NCBI RefSeq assembly: GCF_014199395.1
Contig: NZ_JACIJM010000001.1
Coordinates: 62,001-126,000, forward strand
Direction: 5' to 3'
Length of the DNA stretch: 64,000 bases
DNA from: Yoonia ponticola
GTDB taxonomy: Bacteria; Pseudomonadota; Alphaproteobacteria; Rhodobacterales; Rhodobacteraceae
In this document: positions 46,601-56,156 of the stretch, in pieces
Numbering within the stretch: position 1 is the first letter of the stretch
How the letters are laid out: each line of letters opens with the position of its first letter
Translations under genes and position numbers: made by a program
Notes under the pieces: generated by a model
The model's input: the letters and a program-made list of their open reading frames with translations, nothing else
Databases searched by the model: none
What the model was told of the DNA's origin: nothing

Positions 46601-47142
46601 TTCTCGCCGGGGTGACGTTGTAATTCGACGTATAGGTTATCGCCGTAAATCTCGAAAAACTGATCCATCAGCAGTTCGGCCTTGGGCCGCTGTCCTTGGC
46701 GCAATAGCCGTCCGATGGGTCCGTCAGGTCCGCCAGTGAGACAGATCAAACCGTCGCTATATTGCGCTAGTTCCTGCATGTTGACCTGCGGCACCTCGTT
46801 GCCTTGATCAAGGTAGGCGCATGAATTGATCTTCATCAGGTTCATGTAGCCCGCTTCGGATTTCGCGAGCAGCACAACAGGCGCGGGGGCCTCTGGTTTC
46901 TTGCCCGGATCAGCTTGGGTGTAGCGAATATCGACCTGACAGCCGATGATCGGCTGGATACCAGCCTTGGATGCGTATTCCGAAAACTCCAACGCTGCGA
47001 ACATGTTGTTCGTGTCGGTTACGGCAACGGCGGGCATATCCATGCCAGTGGCAAGGCCGATCAGTTTTTTAACAGGCACGGCCCCCTCAAGAAGGGAATA
47101 TTCCGTGTGCAAGCGAAGATGGATAAAGCGAGGATCTGACAT
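43645..47142 (-). CDS. dnaE: DNA polymerase III alpha subunit
   Basis: DnaE is the replicative polymerase. The 1165 residues run through a PHP domain (HLRLHTEYSLLEGAVP at 7-22), palm with the PDFDIDFCMDRREEV acidic cluster near 405, fingers (GYGFNKSHAAAYAV-type block), helix-hairpin-helix, an OB fold near 1000, and a short C-terminal domain. The DFDID motif and the GPGRGSGAGSLVAYAL segment show an active replicative DnaE1. It lies divergent from the ArsR-type gene; the 84-base gap contains a G8 tract but no clear regulatory site. Confidence 0.98.
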   Translation of the reverse strand: MSDPRFIHLRLHTEYSLLEGAVPVKKLIGLATGMDMPAVAVTDTNNMFAALEFSEYASKAGIQPIIGCQVDIRYTQADPGKKPEAPAPVVLLAKSEAGYMNLMKINSCAYLDQGNEVPQVNMQELAQYSDGLICLTGGPDGPIGRLLRQGQRPKAELLMDQFFEIYGDNLYVELQRHPGENGVTEAEKLSERGHVEMAYAKGIPLVATNDVYFPKTGLYEAHDALICISEGAYVDQQEPRRRLTPQHYMKTPQEMVTLFADLPEAVENTVEIAKRCAFKTYKRDPILPKFADDEVAELRRQAEEGLKARLAVIPHAAEIKEYEDRLEFELGIIEGMGFPGYFLIVADFIKWAKDQGIPVGPGRGSGAGSLVAYALLITDLDPLRYSLLFERFLNPERVSMPDFDIDFCMDRREEVIRFVQDKYGRDKVGQIITFGALLSKAAVRDVGRVLQMPYGQVDRLSKMIPVEGVKPVSIEKALADEPRLREEAKNEEVVDRLLTYAQQVEGLLRNASTHAAGVVIGDRPLDELVPLYQDPRSDMPATQFNMKWVEQAGLVKFDFLGLKTLTVIQNAVNLVVKSGRPLHVNAAGDELFQPPEGLSNDIGTIPLDDEKSYKLYSSAKTVAVFQVESSGMMDALKRMKPNCIEDIVALVALYRPGPMENIPTYCEVKNGLKEIESVHESIDYLLAETQGIIVYQEQVMQIAQVMAGYSLGGADLLRRAMGKKIAEEMAKERPKFEKGAMENGVDKKKASEVFDLLEKFANYGFNKSHAAAYAVVSYQTAWLKANHPVEFMAGVMNCDIHLTDKLAVYFQEVKKGLKIDYIPPCVNRSEATFDVRDQKLVYGLGALKNVGVEAMKLIVEGRDGREFVNLFDVARRVDLKRVGKRPLEMLARAGAFDVLDGNRQRVFRSLDPLVAYSAAIHEQKSSNQVSLFGEAGDDLPEPRLAGGDDWLPAERLAEEFKAIGFYLSGHPLDDYMAALKRKGVLTLDEVTAKAERGACIVKMAGTVSGRQERKSARGNRFAFAQLSDPTGQYEITIFSDTLELAREHLETGSQVVIQAEATMESDQLKLLGRSVAPIDSAVADAGSSGLRVFLDAPDAISSVATILENASRDGIKGGRGPVYFCLMSADLPGEVEIDLGQHYPVNPQIKGALRSLNGVIEVEEV

Positions 47143-47226
47143 CCCCCGACACTATGCGAGCAGCGGCGGGGGGGGAAGGTGCGAAACGCAATTGACCGCG
47201 CGTAGGCCGCAAGAAATACTAGGCGC

Positions 47227-47517
47227 ATGTCATCACATCTGAATACCTTTTTTGGGGCGCTATCCGACCCGACCCGCCGTGCGGTGTTGGAACGGCTCGT
47301 GGCTGGCCCCGCAAGCGTCAGCGATCTGGCCGCGCCGCACGACATGGCACTGCCCACGTTCATGCGGCACCTCGGCGTGCTGGAAAGCGCGGGGCTTGTG
47401 CGGTCGATCAAAAAGGGTCGTGTCAGGATGTGTCACATCGAGGCCGCGCCATTGCTAGAGGCGCAAGGCTGGTTGGCATGGCAACGCAAGGTCTGGGAAG
47501 ACCGCATGGAGGACTAA
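47227..47517 (+). CDS. ArsR/SmtB-family (SdpR-like) winged-helix regulator
   Basis: The 96-residue protein starts LNTFFGALSDPTRRAVLERL, the standard ArsR first helix, and continues to a recognition helix MALPTFMRHLGVLESAGLV and a wing with KKGRVRMCHIE. No metal-binding cysteine pair of the ArsR/SmtB type is seen, so it belongs to the subgroup paired with AHSA1/SRPBCC proteins. It lies one base before the SRPBCC gene, so the two are one operon. Confidence 0.92.
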   Translation: MSSHLNTFFGALSDPTRRAVLERLVAGPASVSDLAAPHDMALPTFMRHLGVLESAGLVRSIKKGRVRMCHIEAAPLLEAQGWLAWQRKVWEDRMED

Positions 47518-47518
47518 A

Positions 47519-47992
47519 ATGACTAATCACGCTTTGACCCTCGACCGTCAGATGGACGCGAGCCCTGCTGCTGTGTGGCGGTGCTTGACGGAACCGGCCT
47601 TGATTGAGCAGTGGTTCGCACCGAAACCTGTGCGGGTTTTTGATGTCGCGATGGACCCTGTTGCGGGTGGTGATTTCAGCAATTCCATGGAAATTCCCGG
47701 TGCAGGAACCGTCACAAGCGCAGGTTGCGTTTTGGTGGCAATCCCTAATGAACGGCTGGTTTGGACCAGCGTGTTGACCGCCGGATTTGTTCCGTCAGAG
47801 ATGAAAAAAGAGAACGGCGCATTCCCATTCACAGCTGACATTACCCTCACGGCCAAGGATGGCGGGTGCCTCTATCAAGTCCGCGCATTGCACCCCAATG
47901 CGGTCTTCCGTCAAACCCACGAAGAGATGGGATTCGAACAAGGCTGGGGCATCGCCGCCGACCAACTGGCCGCGCTGGCTGCGACAATTTAG
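47519..47992 (+). CDS. SRPBCC/AHSA1-family protein
   Basis: The 157-residue protein shows the START-like fold of the AHSA1 family: DRQMDASPAAVWRCLTEPALIEQWFAP at the start, and the C-terminal FEQGWGIAADQLAALA helix that closes the cavity. ArsR-AHSA1 pairs are common and usually of unknown ligand. No enzymatic residue set is seen. The next gene, xdhA, starts 134 bases later and has its own ribosome site, so it is likely separate. Confidence 0.88.
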   Translation: MTNHALTLDRQMDASPAAVWRCLTEPALIEQWFAPKPVRVFDVAMDPVAGGDFSNSMEIPGAGTVTSAGCVLVAIPNERLVWTSVLTAGFVPSEMKKENGAFPFTADITLTAKDGGCLYQVRALHPNAVFRQTHEEMGFEQGWGIAADQLAALAATI

Positions 47993-48126
47993 CAAGTTTT
48001 TCCTTGCCAAACGATGGCATGCGGGCTTTGATCGTCGGCAACCCAAGGGGCACGCCGCGTCTACGCCGCATCGACGCTGTGCCAAATCCTTGTGAAGAAT
48101 TTCAGTAAGGCGGCAGGTTTAACATC

Positions 48127-49476
48127 ATGAAAGTTGCGTTTTCTCTGAACGGAGAAACGATCAGCGTCGAAGCCGCGCCCACACGGACGTTGCTCGATTG
48201 GCTGCGCGAGGATCAAGGGCTGTGCGGCACCAAAGAGGGCTGCAACGAAGGCGACTGCGGTGCTTGTACGGTGATGGTCACGGATGCGGACGGGGCGCGG
48301 GCGCTGAATGCCTGCATCTTGTTCATGCCGCAACTCGACGGGAAATCTGTCAGGACTGTCGAAGGGCTGTCCGGGCCGTCCGGCGAATTGCATCCCGTGC
48401 AACAAGCGATGGTCGATCACCACGGATCGCAATGCGGTTTCTGCACACCCGGTTTCGTGATGAGCATGGCCACCGCGCACCGCAATGGCCGTCGTGATCA
48501 CGACGACCAGCTTGCGGGCAACCTGTGCCGGTGTACGGGCTACGCGCCAATCATTCGCGCGGCCAAAGCTGCCGTTGAACAGCCCGTGCCTGTTTGGGTG
48601 AAGGACAAGGCTGACGTCACCGCCGACGCCCCCGACGTCACACTATCCGACTTCGCAAATTGGTACGCCGACAATCCCGACGCGACGCTGGTCGCGGGGG
48701 CCACGGATGTGGGCCTCTGGGTCACGAAACAGCTGCGGGATTTGGATCAGGTCGGCTTTGTCGGTCGCTGCCCAGAGCTTAAGCAGATCACACGCACCGA
48801 TGACGCCATCCACTTTGGCGCGGGCGTCACGATGACCGACGTGCTGGAAACCCTTCGCGACGACTACCCGTCTTATGCCGAAATGATCCGCCGCTACGGA
48901 TCGGTCCAAGTGCGCAATGCCGCGACCATTGGCGGCAATATCGCAAACGGGTCGCCCATCGGGGACAACCCGCCCGCATTAATCGCGCTGGGTGCGACGC
49001 TTCATCTGCAATTGCGCGACGTCGAACGGCAAATCCCGATCGAAGAATTCTTTATTGCATACGGCAAGCAAGACCGCGCCGCTGGCGAATTGGTCACAGG
49101 CGTCACGATCCCCTTGGGTCAAGACGGCCTGCGTTGTTATAAGCTCTCGAAACGCTTTGATCAGGACATTTCAGCAGCCTGCGGCGCGTTCAATATCACC
49201 ATCGTAGACGGCACTGTGATCGCCGCTCGCATCGCTTTCGGCGGCATGGCAGGGACACCTGCGCGTGCAAAATCCGTCGAAGCAGCGCTGATCGGCCAAC
49301 CATGGACCGCGGACACTATCGAAGCTGCCGCCGCGCAATTTGGCGCCGACTACACGCCAATGTCGGACATGCGCGCCTCTGCGGATTACCGCCTTGCTGC
49401 CGCTGCCAACATGTTGCGCCGCTACTTCGCGGAAACAACAGGGACCGCCACGAACGTCTTGGAGGTCCAGCCATGA
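48127..49476 (+). CDS. xdhA: Xanthine dehydrogenase small subunit (2Fe-2S, FAD)
   Basis: XdhA carries electrons from the molybdenum site to NAD+. The 449 residues show a plant-type 2Fe-2S cluster ([14 protein letters not shown], residues about 38-51), a second cluster [12 protein letters not shown] and [10 protein letters not shown], and an FAD domain with [30 protein letters not shown] near 260. Slightly shorter than the roughly 480-residue relatives. The stop overlaps xdhB by four bases. Confidence 0.95.
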   Translation: MKVAFSLNGETISVEAAPTRTLLDWLREDQGLCGTKEGCNEGDCGACTVMVTDADGARALNACILFMPQLDGKSVRTVEGLSGPSGELHPVQQAMVDHHGSQCGFCTPGFVMSMATAHRNGRRDHDDQLAGNLCRCTGYAPIIRAAKAAVEQPVPVWVKDKADVTADAPDVTLSDFANWYADNPDATLVAGATDVGLWVTKQLRDLDQVGFVGRCPELKQITRTDDAIHFGAGVTMTDVLETLRDDYPSYAEMIRRYGSVQVRNAATIGGNIANGSPIGDNPPALIALGATLHLQLRDVERQIPIEEFFIAYGKQDRAAGELVTGVTIPLGQDGLRCYKLSKRFDQDISAACGAFNITIVDGTVIAARIAFGGMAGTPARAKSVEAALIGQPWTADTIEAAAAQFGADYTPMSDMRASADYRLAAAANMLRRYFAETTGTATNVLEVQP

Positions 49477-51815
49477 GTGTCGCAAAATCACTTCCACACG
49501 ACGCCGCCAAATTGCACGTGACAGGTGCAGCCCGCTACATCGACGACATTCCAACGCCCACAGGCACGCTGCACCTTGCATTCGGCATGTCAGAGGTCGC
49601 GTGTGGCACGATCACCGCGATGAACTTGGACAAAGTACGTGCAGCTGATGGCGTCGTCGCCGTGATGGTCGCGGACGATCTGCCCTTTGCCAATGATGTC
49701 TCGCCCTCTGCGCATGACGAGCCGTTGCTGGCCGTGGATACGGTGCATTACCTCGGACAACCGCTGTTTCTGGTCATAGCCACATCGCATCTTGCCGCGC
49801 GCAAGGCCGCGCGTTTGGGTGACATCGAGATCGCCGAACAAACGCCGATCCTCACGATAGATCAGGCGCTGGCGGCGGATAGCCGTTTCGAGGAAGGCCC
49901 GCGCATCTGGACCAAAGGCGACGTTGATACCGCCCTGACAGGCGCCGCGCACAGGCTGCAAGGCACGATTGAAATGGGCGGTCAGGAACATTTCTACCTC
50001 GAAGGCCAAGCAGCACTTGCCCTACCGCAAGACGACGGCGAAATGGTGGTGCATTCATCGACCCAACACCCGACTGAAATCCAACACAAAGTCGCCGACG
50101 CGCTGGGCCTCGCGATGCACGATGTACGTTGCGAAGTCCGCCGTATGGGCGGCGGTTTTGGCGGCAAAGAAAGCCAAGGTAATGCGTTAGCCGTCGGCTG
50201 TGCCGTTGCCGCGCGTCTGACAGGCAAGCCTTGCAAGATGCGCTACGACCGTGACGACGACATGACGATCACAGGAAAACGCCACGATTTTCGGATCGAC
50301 TACGACGTAGGTTTCGACGGCGACGGACGTGTGACTGGCGTTGATTTTACCCACGCAACTCGTTGTGGCTGGGCGCTTGATCTGTCGCTGCCGGTTGCTG
50401 ACCGTGCGATGCTGCATGCCGACAACGCATATCTTTTGCCAAACGCACGGATCACGTCGCACCGTTTGAAAACCAACACACAGTCCGCCACCGCCTATCG
50501 CGGTTTTGGCGGCCCGCAGGGTGTTGTGGGGATCGAGCGGATGATGGACCACATCGCGGCCACGCTTAACCTTGATCCGATTGTGGTGCGCCAACGGAAC
50601 TACTATGCAGAAATGGACGGCGCGGTTGGGCAAAACACGCGCGGCACCCGTTTTGGCGGTGAGCATTCGCCAAAAACCGCCGGCCAAACAACGCCCTACG
50701 GCATGGAAGTCACCGACTTTATCCTGCACGGCATGACCGACGCGTTGCTGAAGTCGAGCGACTACGCGGCCCGCAAAGCTGCTGTCGCGAAATTCAACGC
50801 GGAAAACACGGTCCTCAAGCGCGGCATCGCTTTTTCGCCCGTTAAATTCGGGATTTCCTTTACGTTGACGCACCTGAACCAAGCGGGGGCCTTGGTGCAT
50901 GTTTACCAAGACGGCTCGATCCGCATGAACCATGGCGGGACGGAAATGGGACAGGGCTTGTTTCAAAAGGTCGCCCAAGTCGCGGCGTCGCGCTTTGGTG
51001 TCGACGTATCTACGGTCAAGATCACGGCCACCGACACGGGCAAGGTGCCAAACACATCAGCCACCGCTGCATCATCTGGCACCGATCTGAACGGCATGGC
51101 GGTGCAAATCGCCTGTGACACGATCCGCGACCGGATCGCCGCATTTATCGCAGAACAGTACGAAACCACCGCTGACAACGTGATTTTCGCGGACGGCAAA
51201 GTCACCGTCAACGACGCGACCATGACCTTTGCCGAAGCGGTTTTGCTGGCGTATAGCAACCGCGTCAGCCTATCTGCGACGGGGTTCTACAAAACGCCAG
51301 ACCTCGAATGGGACCGGATCAAAGGGCAGGGGCGGCCGTTCTTTTACTTTGCCCATGGCTGCGCCGTGACCGAAGTTGTGATCGACACGCTGACGGGTGA
51401 AAACCGCATTCTGCGCGCTGACATTTTGCACGACGCGGGCGCATCGCTGAACCCTGACATTGATATCGGACAGGTTGAAGGTGGCTATGTGCAAGGCGCT
51501 GGCTGGTTAACAACCGAAGAACTGGTCTGGGATGACAAAGGGCGACTACGCACGCACGCGCCTTCGACCTACAAAATTCCGGCCTGCTCTGATCGGCCTG
51601 ACATTTTCAACGTGGCGCTCTGGGATCAACCGAACCCTGCAAAAACCGTCTACCGATCCAAGGCCGTGGGCGAGCCGCCGTTCATGCTGGGGATTTCCGC
51701 GTTTTTGGCGCTATCCGATGCGATTTCCAGCTGCGGTGAGGGCTATCCGGCACTCGACGCACCAGCCACCGCTGAAGCAGTTTTGGACGCCGTGACCCGT
51801 GTGCGCAATGGGTGA
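49473..51815 (+). CDS. xdhB: Xanthine dehydrogenase molybdenum-binding large subunit
   Basis: From ATG 49473 (GGAGG ahead, overlapping the xdhA stop) the protein has 780 residues and holds the molybdopterin cofactor. Features include [25 protein letters not shown], the substrate-binding arginine in [24 protein letters not shown], and near the end [10 protein letters not shown], whose glutamate corresponds to the catalytic base of xanthine dehydrogenases. Substrate is most likely hypoxanthine or xanthine, given the R and E residues. Confidence 0.95.
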   Translation: MSVAKSLPHDAAKLHVTGAARYIDDIPTPTGTLHLAFGMSEVACGTITAMNLDKVRAADGVVAVMVADDLPFANDVSPSAHDEPLLAVDTVHYLGQPLFLVIATSHLAARKAARLGDIEIAEQTPILTIDQALAADSRFEEGPRIWTKGDVDTALTGAAHRLQGTIEMGGQEHFYLEGQAALALPQDDGEMVVHSSTQHPTEIQHKVADALGLAMHDVRCEVRRMGGGFGGKESQGNALAVGCAVAARLTGKPCKMRYDRDDDMTITGKRHDFRIDYDVGFDGDGRVTGVDFTHATRCGWALDLSLPVADRAMLHADNAYLLPNARITSHRLKTNTQSATAYRGFGGPQGVVGIERMMDHIAATLNLDPIVVRQRNYYAEMDGAVGQNTRGTRFGGEHSPKTAGQTTPYGMEVTDFILHGMTDALLKSSDYAARKAAVAKFNAENTVLKRGIAFSPVKFGISFTLTHLNQAGALVHVYQDGSIRMNHGGTEMGQGLFQKVAQVAASRFGVDVSTVKITATDTGKVPNTSATAASSGTDLNGMAVQIACDTIRDRIAAFIAEQYETTADNVIFADGKVTVNDATMTFAEAVLLAYSNRVSLSATGFYKTPDLEWDRIKGQGRPFFYFAHGCAVTEVVIDTLTGENRILRADILHDAGASLNPDIDIGQVEGGYVQGAGWLTTEELVWDDKGRLRTHAPSTYKIPACSDRPDIFNVALWDQPNPAKTVYRSKAVGEPPFMLGISAFLALSDAISSCGEGYPALDAPATAEAVLDAVTRVRNG

Positions 51816-52560
51816 GAACCAGTGGATCACGATCACGGTCATGCGGACCCAAGGATCGGCGCCGCGTGATGCGGGCACCGCGATGCGGGTGTTTGCGGAC
51901 GGCCAAGACGGCACAATCGGCGGCGGCGCGTTAGAATGGGAAGCCACGGCAATTGCCCACGAAATGCTGGCGAACGGCAAGACTGACATGCAACGTGTCA
52001 TGCCGCTGGGGCCGGACCTTGGGCAGTGCTGCGGCGGGACCGTGACGCTTGGGTTTCAGCAGGGCGCGGCTGTCGGTGACGCCACGCAACCCGCTTTGTG
52101 GATTTGGGGCGCTGGGCACGTCGGTCGCGCGATTGCGGGCGTTTTCGCGCCTTTCAATGACCGCCCGATTACGCTGATCGACACCACCGCTGCACGTATG
52201 CCGAGCAACCTGCCGGACGGCGTTGCCCCATTGGTTGCGGCGGACCCGTTGCTGGTCGTGCCGCACGCCCCCTCAAACGCGGACCATCTGGTGCTAACCT
52301 ATTCACATGACATCGATTTAGCGCTCTGCGATGCCTTGCTGCGGCGCGATTTTGGTAGCATTGGTTTGATCGGGTCCGATACAAAATGGACACGGTTTCG
52401 GCGCAGATTAACGGCGATGGGTCATGGTAACGAACAAATTTCACGCATTGCCTGTCCGATTGGCGATCCAGCCCTTGGAAAACACCCCCAAGCAATTGCG
52501 CTCAGCGTTGCGACGGCCATGCTAACCACGCAAAGCGTGAAAGAGGAACGCACCGGATGA
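51808..52560 (+). CDS. xdhC: Xanthine dehydrogenase accessory protein
   Basis: XdhC binds molybdenum cofactor, helps sulfurate it and inserts it in XdhB. The start at ATG 51808 overlaps the xdhB end by eight bases. In its 250 residues are the N-terminal TQGSAPRDAGTAMRVF and IGGGALEWEA blocks and a C-terminal Rossmann fold beginning LWIWGAGHVGRAIAG near 100, ending with RLTAMGHGNEQISRIACPIG. It is shorter than the roughly 280-320-residue relatives but retains both domains. TGA overlaps the next ATG by four bases, tying the transporter to the enzyme. Confidence 0.93.
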   Translation: MGENQWITITVMRTQGSAPRDAGTAMRVFADGQDGTIGGGALEWEATAIAHEMLANGKTDMQRVMPLGPDLGQCCGGTVTLGFQQGAAVGDATQPALWIWGAGHVGRAIAGVFAPFNDRPITLIDTTAARMPSNLPDGVAPLVAADPLLVVPHAPSNADHLVLTYSHDIDLALCDALLRRDFGSIGLIGSDTKWTRFRRRLTAMGHGNEQISRIACPIGDPALGKHPQAIALSVATAMLTTQSVKEERTG

Positions 52561-54083
52561 GTGAGATTTTACTGGCGCTAAAAGGCTTAACCAAAGCCTA
52601 CCCCGGTGTTGTGGCGAACAGCGATGTGTCGTTCGACATCGAACGTGGCGAAATCCACGCGCTTTTGGGGGAAAACGGTGCTGGTAAATCGACGCTGGTG
52701 AAAACGATCTACGGCTTGGTGAAGCCTGACACGGGGACGATGACGCTGAACGGCGCGGCCTTTACGCCAGCCGAACCACGTGCGGCACGGATCGCTGGGG
52801 TGGCGATGGTGTTCCAACACTTCTCGCTGTTCGATGCAATGAACGTGGCCGAGAACATCGCGTTGGGCATGGAAAACCCACCACCGCAGCGCGAAATCGC
52901 AACACGTGTGCGCGAGGTATCGGAAAAATACGGGCTGCCGCTGGACCCGTCACGGATCGTCGGTGAATTGTCGGCGGGTGAGCGGCAACGCGTTGAAATC
53001 ATTCGCTGTCTTTTGCAGGATCCTAAACTGCTGATCATGGACGAGCCGACATCGGTGCTAACCCCGCAAGAGGTCGATATCCTGTTTGAGACCCTGCGCA
53101 AACTGTCCGCTGAAGGCACGGCGATCCTCTATATCTCGCATAAACTCGAAGAAATTCGCAGCCTGTGTGACCGCGCAACGGTTCTGCGTCTGGGTGCTGT
53201 TGTCGGCGACTGCATCCCGCGTGACACGTCGGCGCGGGACATGGCAGAATTGATGGTCGGCGCGAAACTGCAAGTCCCGACCAAGGCCGAACGGGCCGTT
53301 GGGCGCGGTGTTCTCGTGCTTAACGGGCTTAGCGCACCCGCGCCGCATCAATTTGGCACGCCGCTGCGCGATATTAACCTGCGTGTTCGCGCTGGCGAAG
53401 TCATGGGCATCGGCGGCGTCGCTGGCAATGGGCAGGACGAACTGGTCGCGGCACTGTCCGGCGAAATGCGCACGGCAAACGGCATGGTGATGCTGGACGA
53501 GCAGCCGATCGGCAAACTCGGGCCAAACGCGCGACGTAAATTGGGGCTGTCAGTGGCCCCCGAAGAACGCAACGGGCACGCCGCCGCTGGCGATATGTCC
53601 TTGGTCGAAAACGCGGTTCTCACGGGTGCTGTGCGGCAAGGTCTCACATCGCGAGGCTTCTTGCGGTGGGGCAAAGCACGGGCCTTTGCGGATCAGATCA
53701 TCAAAGATTTTGACGTCCGCACGCCCGGGGCGGCAAACACGGCAGGCGCCTTGTCAGGCGGGAACCTGCAGAAATTCGTGATCGGTCGCGAGATACTGCA
53801 AGCCCCCGATGTTTTGGTCGTGAACCAACCGACGTGGGGCGTGGATGCGGCCGCGGCGGCGGCGATCCGGCAGGCCTTGCTTGATCTGGCGGCCAACGGG
53901 GCTGCGGTGATTGTGATCTCGCAAGACTTGGACGAGTTGATGGAAATATCCGACCAGTTCGCCGCGTTGAACGAAGGTCGTTTATCAGAGCCACGCGCTG
54001 CTAACGGGCTGACGGTGGACGAAATCGGGCTGATGTTGGGCGGTGCGCACGACATGGAGGTCGCCCATGTTGCAACGTCGTAA
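52557..54083 (+). CDS. BMP-type nucleoside/purine ABC transporter, double ATPase
   Basis: The 508-residue protein joins two ATP-binding domains. The first is complete: Walker A GENGAGKST near 38, signature LSAGERQRVE, and Walker B LLIMDEPTS. The second has a degenerate P-loop (GGVAGNGQDEL), signature LSGGNLQKFVI, and VVNQPTWGVD in place of DEPT, as usual for this ribose/nucleoside-type family. Directly overlapping xdhC and followed by two permeases and a BMP binding protein, it probably imports a purine base or nucleoside. Confidence 0.93.
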   Translation: MSEILLALKGLTKAYPGVVANSDVSFDIERGEIHALLGENGAGKSTLVKTIYGLVKPDTGTMTLNGAAFTPAEPRAARIAGVAMVFQHFSLFDAMNVAENIALGMENPPPQREIATRVREVSEKYGLPLDPSRIVGELSAGERQRVEIIRCLLQDPKLLIMDEPTSVLTPQEVDILFETLRKLSAEGTAILYISHKLEEIRSLCDRATVLRLGAVVGDCIPRDTSARDMAELMVGAKLQVPTKAERAVGRGVLVLNGLSAPAPHQFGTPLRDINLRVRAGEVMGIGGVAGNGQDELVAALSGEMRTANGMVMLDEQPIGKLGPNARRKLGLSVAPEERNGHAAAGDMSLVENAVLTGAVRQGLTSRGFLRWGKARAFADQIIKDFDVRTPGAANTAGALSGGNLQKFVIGREILQAPDVLVVNQPTWGVDAAAAAAIRQALLDLAANGAAVIVISQDLDELMEISDQFAALNEGRLSEPRAANGLTVDEIGLMLGGAHDMEVAHVATS

Positions 54084-54085
54084 GA

Positions 54086-54107
54086 TGAGTTGTTTTGGCG
54101 AAATGAA
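54086..54107 (+). repeat. 3'-end repeat family II, copy A
   Basis: The 22-base core begins two bases after the ATPase stop and lies in the 39-base gap before the first permease, inside the operon. Starting TGAGTTGTTTTGG, it equals the copies at 17573 (minus strand) and 61522. Confidence 0.7.
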
Positions 54108-54122
54108 ACAGGGGGCGCGGTC

Positions 54123-55205
54123 ATGATCATGCTTGAGAAACGACCGCAGCCGTCGCAAGGCTGGACGTTGGCGACGCCGATTTTGGCGGTTTTACTGACG
54201 ATGCTGGTGGGCGGCGCGTTGTTTGCCGCACTTGGCAAAGACCCGTTGGTGACGATCCGCACGATTTTTTATGACCCGCTGTTTTCGGAATTTGCATGGT
54301 ATTATCGCCCGCAATTGCTGGTGAAAGGCGCGCCTTTGGTATTGATTGCCATTGGTCTGTCGTTCGGGTTCCGAGCCGGTGTGTGGAACATCGGCGCAGA
54401 GGGGCAATACATCATCGGCGCGATTTGCGGCGCGGCTGTGGGCCTCGCGATGTACCCGATGGAAAGCGTGTTCATCTTTCCCGCAATGGTGATCGCGGGC
54501 GCATTGGGCGGCATGCTGTGGGCCATGATCCCCGGCATTCTGCGGGTGAAATTTGGCACAAACGAGATTTTGGTGTCCCTGATGCTGGTCTATGTGGCCG
54601 AGCAATTGCTGGCATCTATGGCGCTAGGCACGTTGCGCAATCCCGAAGGCATGGGCTTTCCCGGATCACGGAACCTGTCGCAATATCCATCGGCGGCGAA
54701 CCTTGAATTGATCTCTGGGTCTGGCATGCACTGGGGTGTTGTCGCGGCGTTTATCGCGGTGATTTTTGCCTACATCATGCTTTCGCGCCATATCTTTGGA
54801 TTTCAGGTGCGATTGTCCGGCCTTGCCCCTCGTGCGGCTGCGTTTTCGGGCGTCAATCCGGGCAGGTTGATCCTGCTGTGTATGGCGATTTCGGGAGGGC
54901 TTGCTGGTCTCGCTGGATTGTTCGAAGTCGCTGGACCTGCGGGGCAAATCAGCATCGATTTCAACGTGGGTTACGGATTTACTGCGATTATCGTCGCGTT
55001 CTTGGGCCGTTTGCATCCCGTCGGAATCTTGCTGGCGGGTGGGCTGATGGCGCTGACCTATATCGGCGGCGAAATTGCGCAGAGCAAACTCGGCCTGCCT
55101 GGAGGGGCTATTCAACTGCTGCAAGGGATGCTGCTATTCTTCTTGCTCGCGGTGGATGTGTTAACGCATTACCGCGTCCGATTTGGGCAGGGGGAGGTCG
55201 CATAA
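54123..55205 (+). CDS. BMP-type ABC transporter permease 1
   Basis: This 360-residue integral membrane protein has about eight to ten hydrophobic helices and the BPD_transp_2 features GVWNIGAEGQYIIGAICG and GTNEILVSLMLVY, with a GFTAIIVAFLGRLHPVG segment close to the C-terminus. ATG 54123 or 54129 may be the start; GGGGGCG lies before the first. Its TAA shares one base with the second permease ATG (TAATG). It is one half of the membrane channel. Confidence 0.93.
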   Translation: MIMLEKRPQPSQGWTLATPILAVLLTMLVGGALFAALGKDPLVTIRTIFYDPLFSEFAWYYRPQLLVKGAPLVLIAIGLSFGFRAGVWNIGAEGQYIIGAICGAAVGLAMYPMESVFIFPAMVIAGALGGMLWAMIPGILRVKFGTNEILVSLMLVYVAEQLLASMALGTLRNPEGMGFPGSRNLSQYPSAANLELISGSGMHWGVVAAFIAVIFAYIMLSRHIFGFQVRLSGLAPRAAAFSGVNPGRLILLCMAISGGLAGLAGLFEVAGPAGQISIDFNVGYGFTAIIVAFLGRLHPVGILLAGGLMALTYIGGEIAQSKLGLPGGAIQLLQGMLLFFLLAVDVLTHYRVRFGQGEVA

Positions 55206-56119
55206 TGGATCTGTCATCAATCAACCCTATCCTGTTGCTCGCATCGCTTATGGTCGCGGCAACCCCGATCATGTTGGCCGCGATTGGCGAATTGGTCGTA
55301 GAGCGATCCGGCGTTTTGAACCTTGGCGTTGAAGGTATGATGATCACGGGCGCTGTCTGCGGGTTCATCGTCTCGGTGAGCACCGGATCGCCGTGGCTTG
55401 GGTTCATTGGCGCGGCCATCGGCGGTGCGATGCTGGCGTCGCTGTTCGGGTTCCTGACACAGTATTTACTGTCGAACCAAGTTGCGACCGGCCTTGCATT
55501 AACCCTGTTCGGGTTGGGGCTGAGTGCTTTGATGGGCCAAGGTTATATCGGGATCAAATCGCCTAGTTTTCCTGATTGGCACATCCCGCTGTTGGGCGAT
55601 ATTCCGGTCATCGGCCCAATTGTATTTCAACACGATCCGATGGTCTATGTCGGCCTGTTGATCGTGCTGGCGGTCTGGGCGTTTCTGAAATTCAGCCGTG
55701 CAGGTCTAATCCTGCGTGCTGTGGGTGAAAATCACGACGCGGCCCATGCGCTGGGCTACAAGGTCAAACGCGTGCGGATGCTGGCGATTATGTTCGGCGG
55801 GGCTTGTGCTGGCCTTGGCGGCGCGTACCTCAGCCTTGTGCGGGTGCCGCAGTGGACGGAAGGCATGACGGCAGGTGCGGGTTGGATCGCCCTTGCCATC
55901 GTTGTTTTCGCCAGCTGGAAACCGGGGCGGCTTTTGCTGGGTGCCTACCTTTTTGGCGGGGTGACTGTTTTGCAGCTGAACCTGCAGGCCGCTGGTATGG
56001 CAATTCCGGTCGAATATCTTTCGATGTCGCCGTATCTGGCAACCATCGTCGTTCTGGTTATTATGCGGGCTGGACGTGCGCCCGGATCACTGGGCCGAAT
56101 CTTTCACGCCTCGCGTTAG
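55205..56119 (+). CDS. BMP-type ABC transporter permease 2
   Basis: A 304-residue integral membrane protein with eight or so hydrophobic helices, RSGVLNLGVEGMMITGA and ALGYKVKRVRMLAIMFGG, typical of the second permease of nucleoside importers. It overlaps permease 1 by one base and ends 37 bases before the binding-protein gene. Residues TPIMLAAIGELVVER at about 20-34 are diagnostic for the family. Confidence 0.93.
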   Translation: MDLSSINPILLLASLMVAATPIMLAAIGELVVERSGVLNLGVEGMMITGAVCGFIVSVSTGSPWLGFIGAAIGGAMLASLFGFLTQYLLSNQVATGLALTLFGLGLSALMGQGYIGIKSPSFPDWHIPLLGDIPVIGPIVFQHDPMVYVGLLIVLAVWAFLKFSRAGLILRAVGENHDAAHALGYKVKRVRMLAIMFGGACAGLGGAYLSLVRVPQWTEGMTAGAGWIALAIVVFASWKPGRLLLGAYLFGGVTVLQLNLQAAGMAIPVEYLSMSPYLATIVVLVIMRAGRAPGSLGRIFHASR

Positions 56120-56156
56120 GGGCATACGACCACGACCATCAATGGGGATTAAAAAC

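Noticed and set aside
47143-47226. LexA operator in the dnaE/arsR gap
   Set aside because: No GTTC-N7-GTTC pair is present; only a G8 tract stands out.
54090-54122. Upstream start of permease 1 reading through the family II repeat
   Set aside because: It would begin with a TTG and place repeat-encoded residues before the usual N-terminus; the ATG at 54123 fits better.
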